Below are positions 57,907 to 64,000 of a stretch of DNA of 64,000 bases, piece after piece (positions within the stretch are counted from its first letter, which is position 1; each line of letters starts with the position of its first letter). A model generated the notes under the pieces. That model was given only the letters and a program-made list of their open reading frames with translations, did not search any database and was not told where the DNA came from. A program made the translations under genes and the position numbers. The stretch lies in contig PCDI01000001.1 of NCBI GenBank assembly GCA_002778195.1, positions 4,303,869 through 4,367,868 on the forward strand, given 5' to 3'. The stretch comes from Raffaelea ambrosiae. Lineage: Eukaryota > Ascomycota > Sordariomycetes > Ophiostomatales > Ophiostomataceae.

Positions 57907-60900
57907 ATGGTCGCCTCGCCTGTCCGCCTTCTGGTGGCTGCCCTGGCTGTTGGCGCTGCCGCCAAGCCCGCTTTCTTTGAGCGCGGCGTCCGTGGCATGC
58001 AGCCTCGCCGCGACTTCTACCCCCGCTCGGTCGCCTACTCCAACTCGTCCTCGGTGGCTGCGTCCACCGAGGCCAGCAGCTCTGTCCCTCTGAGCACGGG
58101 CGTCTCCTCGTCCGAGGTCAGCTCCACCCCGGAGAGCAGCGTGGCCAGCTCCTCCTCGCCGGCTCTGTCTACGGCTGCTTCTTCGTCTGTCCCCGTCTCG
58201 TCTTCTGCCCCCGTCAGCTCGGCCGCCAGCTCCGTGCCTCTGAGCACCGGTGTTTCCTCGTCCGCCAGCTCTGCCCCGGTCTCCTCGTCCGCCGCCAGCT
58301 CCGTGCCTCTGAGCACGGGTGTCTCCTCGTCCGCCCCGGTCTCCTCGTCGGCTGCCAGCTCCGCCCCGGTCAGCTCCAGCAACTCGACCTCGTCGGCTGC
58401 CAGCAGCACCCCGGCCAGCTCGGCCCCGGCCAGCTCGTCGCCTGCCAACTCGACGTCGTCGGCTGCCAGCAGCACCCCGGCCAGCTCGGCCCCGGTCAGC
58501 TCGGCGCCTGCCAACTCGACCTCGTCGGCGGCCAGCTCGACGCCAGCCAGCTCCGCTCCGATCAGCTCGGCGCCTGCCAACTCGACCTCGTCGGCTGCCA
58601 GCAGCACCCCGGCCAGCTCCGCTCCGATCAGCTCGAGCAACAGCTCGGCTCCGATCACGAGCTCTGCGCCTGCCTCGAGCTCCGTGCCGGTAACCTCGAG
58701 CAACTCGTCTGCTCCGATCACCAGCTCGGTCCCCATCAGCTCGGCGCCCGCCAGCTCCACCCCCTCCAACAGCTCGGCTCCCATCACGAGCTCGGTCCCG
58801 GCCTCCAGCTCGGCTCCCATCAGCTCGAGCAACAGCTCGGCCCCGATCAGCTCCGCCCCTGCCAGCTCGACGCCGTCCAACAGCTCGGCTCCCGTCACCA
58901 GCTCCGTGCCGGCCTCCAGCTCGGCTCCCATCAGCTCGAGCAACTCGTCGGCGCCCATCACCAGCTCGACCCCCGTCAGCTCCGTGCCGGCTAGCTCTGC
59001 CCCGGCCAACAGCTCCGCTCCGGCTTCGAGCTCGGCGCCCATCAGCTCCAGCAACAGCTCGGCCCCTGTCACCAGCTCGACTCCTGCCAGCTCCGTGCCG
59101 GCCAGCTCCACGCCGTCCAACAGCTCCGCTCCCATCACGAGCTCGGCCCCGGCTTCCAGCTCGGTCCCGGTGACCTCGTCGAGCAACTCGTCTGCTCCGA
59201 TCACCAGCTCCACGCCCGTGAGCTCCACCCCGGCCAGCTCCACGCCCGTCAGCTCGTCCAACTCGACCAGCTCGTCGCCTGCCTCCAGCTCGTCGCCTGC
59301 CTCCAGCACGGCCCCTGCTTCCAGCTCGGCCCCTGCTTCCAGCTCGGCCCCTGCTTCCAGCTCGGCCCCTGCCTCCAGCTCGGCGCCTGTTTCGAGCTCG
59401 GCTCCGGCCTCCAGCTCGGTGCCCGCCTCGAGCACGTCGCCCTCGTCGTCGACCCCGGTGTCCAGCACCAGCCCCAGCTTCCCCACTGTGCCCGGCGCCA
59501 AGCCCAAGGGCTGCTACGGCCCGCCGAACCCCTACACCAAGCTGGACCTGGTCCTGGTCGATGCCACCCTGACCGTGGAGAAGTGCGTGTCCGCCTGCCA
59601 CGGCTTCCAGTTCGCCGGTGCCCACGACACCGACTGCTACTGCTTCAGCATCAACGCTCTGATCGCCTTCCCTGAGGCCAGCTGCAACATCCCCTGCCCG
59701 GGCAACCATGCCGAGGCCTGCGGTGGCCACCGCCCTGGCGTCGCCCGCCGTGCCCTGACCACGGTGCCGTACGAGGACCTCTTGTCGGTGTACGCTCTGG
59801 ACAACTCGACCTCGTCGTCGTCGTCCTCGGCCGCCGCCTCGTCCACGCCTGCTTCGTCGGCTGCCTCGTCGGGCGCCTCGTCTACGCCTGCTTCGTCGAC
59901 TGCTGCTTCCTCGGGCGCTGCCTCGTCTGGTGCCTCGTCCACGCCTGCTTCCTCGGGCGCTGCCTCGTCTGGTGCCTCGTCCACGCCTGCTTCCTCGGGT
60001 GCGTCGTCGGGCGCTTCGTCCACTCCTGCTTCCTCGGGTGCCTCGTCGGGTGCTTCGTCCACTCCTGCTTCTGCTGCTTCCTCAGGTGCCTCGGGCGCTT
60101 CGTCCACGCCTGCTTCTGCTGCTTCCTCGGGTGCCTCGGGCGCTTCGTCCACGCCTGCCTCGTCGGCTTCTGCTTCTCCCAGCTCGGGCTCTGGCTCTGG
60201 TTCGGGCAGCGGCTCCGGCTCCGGCTCTGGCAGCGGCAGTGGCTCCGGCTCCGGCTCCGGCTCTGGCAGCGGCTCTGGCTCTGGCTCCGGCTCTGGCAGC
60301 GGCTCTGGCTCTGGCAGCGGCTCTGGCTCGGGCAGCGGCTCTGGCTCCGGCTCTGGCAGCGGCTCCGGCTCTGGCTCTGGTTCTGGCTCCGGCGGCAGCG
60401 CTGTCCCGACCACCACAACGGCTACCACGACTGTCGTCGGCGCCAACGGCAAGACCAGCACCCTGACCACCACCATTGTCAGCACCGCCACCTGCGTGTC
60501 CAGCTACTGCGACGTCACCTACGTCTTTGAGGAGTGCACCAACCCCACGGTCGGCGAGATCGTCTACATCGTCGAGGAGTGCAGCTGCGTCGGTGGCCAG
60601 CAGTACGTCCCGAGCGTCTACAGCACCACGCCGGGCGTTGTCGCGACCACCACCATCTACACCCCTGTGGCCTGCGCCAGCGCCACTGCTACTGCCACTG
60701 GTTCGGGCTCCGGCTCCGGCTCCGGCTCTGGCTCTGGCTCCGGCTCTGGCACGGGCAGCGGTTCTGGCAGCGGCTCTGGTTCCGGCAGTGGCTCCGGCTC
60801 TGGTTCCGGCAGCGGCTCCGGCTCTGGCAGCGGCTCTGGCTCGTCTGTTGTCTACACTCCCCAGACCTGCACCAAGTGCGCTGGCGGTGTCAGCTTCACC

Positions 60901-62094
60901 CCTACTGTTGTGACGACCACGGCCACTGTGACCGCGACCACCTCGTGCACCACCACTGGTGTTGCTGGTACCACCGCCACGGCCACCGCCGGCAGCGGCT
61001 CGGGCAGCTCCAGCAGCGGCTCCGGCTCTGGCTCTGGCTCTTCGTCTGGCTCTGGCTCGTCTGGCAGCTCCTCGGGCAGCAGCTCTGGCTCCTCCAGCGG
61101 CAGCTCCAGCGGCTCCAGCTCCAGCTCTTCTGGCTCGGGCAGCTCCTCCAGCTCTGGTTCCAGCTCTGGCTCGACCTCTGGCTCGACTGGCTCCGGCTCC
61201 TCGTCCAGCTCCGGCTCGACCTCCAGCTCCGGCTCGACCTCTGGCTCGACCGGCTCCGGCTCGACCGGCTCCTCGTCCAGCTCTGGCTCCTCGTCCAGCT
61301 CCGGCTCGACCTCCGGCTCGACTGGCTCCGGCTCGTCCTCGTCCAGCTCTGGCTCGTCCTCGAGCTCGTCTGGTTCGACCGGCTCCGGCTCGACCGGTTC
61401 GTCTTCCAGCTCTGGCTCCAGCTCCGGCTCGTCGAGCTCGTCTGGCTCGACCGGCTCCGGCTCGACCGGCTCGTCTTCCAGCTCTGGCTCCAGCTCCGGC
61501 TCGTCGAGCTCGTCTGGCTCCACTGGCTCCGACTCGACCGGCTCGACCGGCTCGTCGACCAGCTCCAGCGCGGGCGCTTCTTCCTCCAGCTCGGCTGGCT
61601 GCACTGGCGAGGGCTGCAGCTCGTCTTCCTCTTCGGGCTCGAGCAGCGGCTCCAGCTCGAGCACTGGCTCCACTGGCTCGACCTCGGGCTCCAGCTCCGG
61701 CTCCGACTCCAGCTCGTCCACTGGCACCAGCACTGGCAGCAGCGGCAGCACCGGTTCCAGCACCGGCTCCAGCGCGGCCTCCAGCGAGTCGTCGTCTGCG
61801 GGCTCCACTGGTTCCACCGGTTCCACTGGCTCGAGCTCGAGCTCGGGCTCCACTGGCAGCACCGGCAGCACTGGCAGCACTGGCTCCAGCTCCTCGGGCA
61901 GCTCCTCCGGCTCGTCCTCGGGCTCGAGCTCTGGCTCGTCCGGCTCTGCCGCTGCCTCGTCTGCCACCACTGGCAGCACCGGCTCGGCCACCACCACGGG
62001 CGGCGCCGCGGTCGTCACTGCTGCCGCCCCGACTGTGGGTGTCCACGCCGGCGCTCTGCTGGTCTCCGTGGCCGCTCTCATGGCCCTCTTTTAA
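57907..62094 (+). CDS. WSC-domain, Ser-rich GPI cell-wall protein/adhesin
   Basis: Single exon, 1395 residues. A signal peptide (1-19) is followed by about 480 residues of Ser/Pro/Ala/Val repeats with many N-S-S sites (O- and N-glycosylation). A WSC domain lies at about 535-611 (KGCYGPPNPYTKL, VEKCVSACHGFQFAG, DCYCF, CPGNHAEACGG), a carbohydrate-binding Cys module. Then come SSGASSTPA repeats, three Gly-Ser-rich blocks, and two Thr-rich modules with Cys (STATCVSSYCDVTYVFEEC). The C-terminus (VGVHAGALLVSVAALMALF) is a GPI signal. No membrane helix follows the WSC domain, so it is a wall-anchored stalk or adhesin rather than a Wsc stress sensor (inference). Confidence 0.9.
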   Translation: MVASPVRLLVAALAVGAAAKPAFFERGVRGMQPRRDFYPRSVAYSNSSSVAASTEASSSVPLSTGVSSSEVSSTPESSVASSSSPALSTAASSSVPVSSSAPVSSAASSVPLSTGVSSSASSAPVSSSAASSVPLSTGVSSSAPVSSSAASSAPVSSSNSTSSAASSTPASSAPASSSPANSTSSAASSTPASSAPVSSAPANSTSSAASSTPASSAPISSAPANSTSSAASSTPASSAPISSSNSSAPITSSAPASSSVPVTSSNSSAPITSSVPISSAPASSTPSNSSAPITSSVPASSSAPISSSNSSAPISSAPASSTPSNSSAPVTSSVPASSSAPISSSNSSAPITSSTPVSSVPASSAPANSSAPASSSAPISSSNSSAPVTSSTPASSVPASSTPSNSSAPITSSAPASSSVPVTSSSNSSAPITSSTPVSSTPASSTPVSSSNSTSSSPASSSSPASSTAPASSSAPASSSAPASSSAPASSSAPVSSSAPASSSVPASSTSPSSSTPVSSTSPSFPTVPGAKPKGCYGPPNPYTKLDLVLVDATLTVEKCVSACHGFQFAGAHDTDCYCFSINALIAFPEASCNIPCPGNHAEACGGHRPGVARRALTTVPYEDLLSVYALDNSTSSSSSSAAASSTPASSAASSGASSTPASSTAASSGAASSGASSTPASSGAASSGASSTPASSGASSGASSTPASSGASSGASSTPASAASSGASGASSTPASAASSGASGASSTPASSASASPSSGSGSGSGSGSGSGSGSGSGSGSGSGSGSGSGSGSGSGSGSGSGSGSGSGSGSGSGSGSGSGSGSGSGSGGSAVPTTTTATTTVVGANGKTSTLTTTIVSTATCVSSYCDVTYVFEECTNPTVGEIVYIVEECSCVGGQQYVPSVYSTTPGVVATTTIYTPVACASATATATGSGSGSGSGSGSGSGSGTGSGSGSGSGSGSGSGSGSGSGSGSGSGSGSSVVYTPQTCTKCAGGVSFTPTVVTTTATVTATTSCTTTGVAGTTATATAGSGSGSSSSGSGSGSGSSSGSGSSGSSSGSSSGSSSGSSSGSSSSSSGSGSSSSSGSSSGSTSGSTGSGSSSSSGSTSSSGSTSGSTGSGSTGSSSSSGSSSSSGSTSGSTGSGSSSSSSGSSSSSSGSTGSGSTGSSSSSGSSSGSSSSSGSTGSGSTGSSSSSGSSSGSSSSSGSTGSDSTGSTGSSTSSSAGASSSSSAGCTGEGCSSSSSSGSSSGSSSSTGSTGSTSGSSSGSDSSSSTGTSTGSSGSTGSSTGSSAASSESSSAGSTGSTGSTGSSSSSGSTGSTGSTGSTGSSSSGSSSGSSSGSSSGSSGSAAASSATTGSTGSATTTGGAAVVTAAAPTVGVHAGALLVSVAALMALF
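58060..59490 (+). repeat. Coding repeats, Ser/Pro/Ala-rich stalk 1
   Basis: Imperfect units such as SSAPISSAPANSTSSAASSTP repeat throughout, spelled with few codons (AGC, TCG, CCG, GCC). Confidence 0.88.
60181..60400 (+). repeat. Gly-Ser dipeptide block 1
   Basis: About 36 GS dipeptides (GGCTCT/GGCTCC/GGCAGC) after the SSGASSTPA repeats. Confidence 0.9.
60703..60842 (+). repeat. Gly-Ser dipeptide block 2
   Basis: About 23 GS units, broken once by Thr, between the two Cys-bearing Thr-rich modules. Confidence 0.9.
61003..61960 (+). repeat. Gly/Ser/Thr-rich block 3
   Basis: SSGSS, GSTGS and related units for about 320 residues, with one small Cys-bearing break (GCTGEGC) near 61605. Confidence 0.88.
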
Positions 62095-64000
62095 ATGATC
62101 TAAATAAGATCTGCATTCCTCCCCTTCCCTGGGATGATCCTCATCACAAACAGGAATGTGTAAACACGGTGGGATGGATAATTTTGTGCACGGGCATATG
62201 AAACTATGCCGGATGGACCACTGTCAGGCGTTTTTCTTATTTTACCCCCAATACTTTTCCTACAACGCTTGGACTTGTATCTCGTTTTTCCCTGTATGTA
62301 CGAGAGCAGTTATTTTCCTTTTTCCTATTTAATAATTATAGACAATCGTATGCCCGTCAAGATGGGGTTTCGCGCCGAGTGCAAAGTGACAATGTGCCAT
62401 GACGTCTATGCTGTGTCTACTACGACCCTACAGTTGGTCAATGTTCCGCATCGCATCATTGGTGGGGTAGTCTCTGGCAAGGTTTGGGGGAGAAAGATAA
62501 GAAGACGGGTGGCTGCACCCTGGCGTCTGGCATGTAGTTGCATAGTACAGCCAACGCTGACGGCTGTCTGTTGCCACAACAAAAAAAAAAACGTTTCCAG
62601 CTTGGATTTTCGGTTGGGCTTGGCTCATTTCTCTCTCCACTTGCCCTTTTGGGTGCACGTGCAGTCAGCCCGACCTTATCGTTGTTGATTTTACATGCTG
62701 ACCGTCAGCTGCTATGGTGAGATTCGCGTAGATGGAAAGTGGCTTCTTGGCTTCTTGGCTTCTTGGCTTCTTGGCTACGGCGACTTGGAGACTCGGCGAC
62801 CTCGCTGCTCGGCCATGGCCAGAAAAGGAGGATCAACAGTGTTCTGGGAAAGACTCGCAGAGGTCGGAATTCTCTAGGAAGGATGCGTGCTGGAAGCAAT
62901 GCACAGACGGGTTTATGCGGGCTCTACTCGTAGTTTGTCTAGCTTAGCAGCTAAAGACCATTTCTGTGCGTCATTGTGCGTGTGTGTACCATGTATCTTA
63001 GCGGGCGCCGTGTCTCATGCAGGAGGTAGGGACAGGGAGGAATGGGAAAGTCTGGGAGAGGCTAGGGAAGCCGGGAAGCCTGGGAGTGCCGAGACGCCTG
63101 GAAGACAACCAGCAAGGGGGGACTCTGGTTCAGTGCGTGTCTCTCCCTTCCCATCCCCCTCGCGGCCAGCCTCACCTGGGAACGGCTTGGCAGGGCGGGT
63201 GGCAGGCGATGTCGCCGGTGAGGTTATTTTTTGTTTCCGTCTTGTTTTGTTTCTGTCTTGTTTTGTTTATCCTTTTGTTCGCTTGTTTTATTTTTTTTCT
63301 GGCATTGTTTTTTTCTCGCTCTTCTCGTTTTGACTTGTCTGCTTCACTTTGATGTGCTCCTTTTTTGCTGCATTTCTGTCGCATTTTGACTCGTCTTTCT
63401 CACTTCTCGGCTGCCACGGTCACCTGCTCGTCCCTTGGCTCTGCCTTGGCTTATCTTTGGTGATATTATTAGACCCCCTGAACGGCGGTTCCACCACCCG
63501 TAGAGATACGATAGGAAGGTTGATTTTGGCCCCCCCTATTTTGCTTTTGCCTGCTGTTGGGCCATGCAATGCAATACACAAGACCGGGGTGGCGACTACC
63601 AGCATCCAGGTACAGCCGGATCAGCAGACGCTACCAGACGGCAGCGTGAGACTCCCGTCTGGTACATTGCAGTTGGGTATCGAGCGCGCGATACGGTGTA
63701 GTTAGCGCTTGGCTTAGTGCCGGGCATGTCGGCTGGCCTCTGGGTCCGCTGGGCGATCTCTGCGATTCTAGAGTGCCATGGACAACATTGCGGTGGTGCG
63801 CACGGCCACACAGATTGTGGCTATTGTGCCATTTGTCGCAGATGGCGCCCCGTTTTCAGTGGCCGCCTGTGGTCTGTCCAGGCTGTCTTTGATTTCCTTC
63901 TTGTTGCATGTTGCAGCGACTGTTGCAGCGACCTTCGCAGCGACTTTCGCAAGCGTCTTTGAATTGTATTTCATTGTACCCAGTGTAATTGTATTACATC
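62095..64000. other. 3' flank and window end
   Basis: No supported gene in 1.9 kb. It contains the CTTCTTGG array and T-rich stretches at 63220-63320. A frame from ATG 63779 stays open to the window edge but is repetitive and motif-free. Confidence 0.45.
62743..62774. repeat. 8-bp tandem repeat, four copies
   Basis: CTTCTTGG repeated four times exactly. Confidence 0.92.

Noticed and set aside
57808..59730. 640-residue minus-strand open frame opposite the WSC gene, and similar ones at 60082-62046
   Set aside because: The Ser/Gly codon repeats leave all frames open; translations are simple-sequence Arg/Ala/Gly or Glu/Pro repeats.
63779..64000. Open frame running off the right edge
   Set aside because: Its C-terminal part is a 12-bp repeat (GCAGCGAC type), with no motif; too little to call a gene.
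1..64000. CRISPR arrays, rRNA genes, complete transposons
   Set aside because: None seen; the tandem arrays lack spacers, and no transposase, reverse transcriptase or terminal repeats of a full element were found.

Overview
The window is nuclear DNA of a filamentous ascomycete (Pezizomycotina). A Sordariomycete is my best guess, but the species cannot be fixed from the sequence. The evidence is GC-rich genes split by many 55-160 bp GT..AG introns, a Zn2Cys6 regulator, a ferroxidase/iron-permease pair, a PTH11-like receptor, a WSC/GPI wall protein and a NACHT-ankyrin NLR. There is one 10-N assembly gap (40582-40591). Exon joins were worked out by hand from splice signals, reading phase and family motifs.

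0-11.2 kb: a probable nitrogen-catabolism cluster. It holds a 5-oxoprolinase/hydantoinase (3' end off the window), a divergent DAL5-type MFS permease, a Zn2Cys6 regulator, and a divergent FAD amine oxidase of the fructosyl-amino-acid/saccharopine oxidase type. The two divergent promoters share an 11-mer and a 10-mer and carry GATA sites. 11.4-15.6 kb: a divergent Fet3-type ferroxidase and Ftr1 iron permease, with three ATCWGATAA sites (SreA/Fep1 consensus) between them. 16.1-20.9 kb: an amino-acid permease and a class-III aminotransferase of the glutamate-1-semialdehyde aminomutase type.

21.6-31.6 kb: a possible polysaccharide locus with a BcsA-like GT2 synthase, a GPI-type GH12 endoglucanase and a UDP-glucose dehydrogenase. 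33.9-42.1 kb: an O-methyltransferase, a PTH11/rhodopsin-domain receptor and a secreted phospholipase C/phosphoesterase, separated by 1.4-2.4 kb spacers full of homopolymers and short tandem repeats.

43.4-50.5 kb: a nucleotidyltransferase-fold gene broken by an in-frame TAG, a divergent 226-residue ORF of unknown function, unresolved debris, and a 1416-residue HeLo-like/NACHT/ankyrin protein, probably a non-self-recognition or cell-death receptor. 50.5-57.9 kb is gene-poor and repeat-rich. 57.9-62.1 kb encodes a 1395-residue Ser-rich WSC wall protein. The last 1.9 kb shows no gene I can support.
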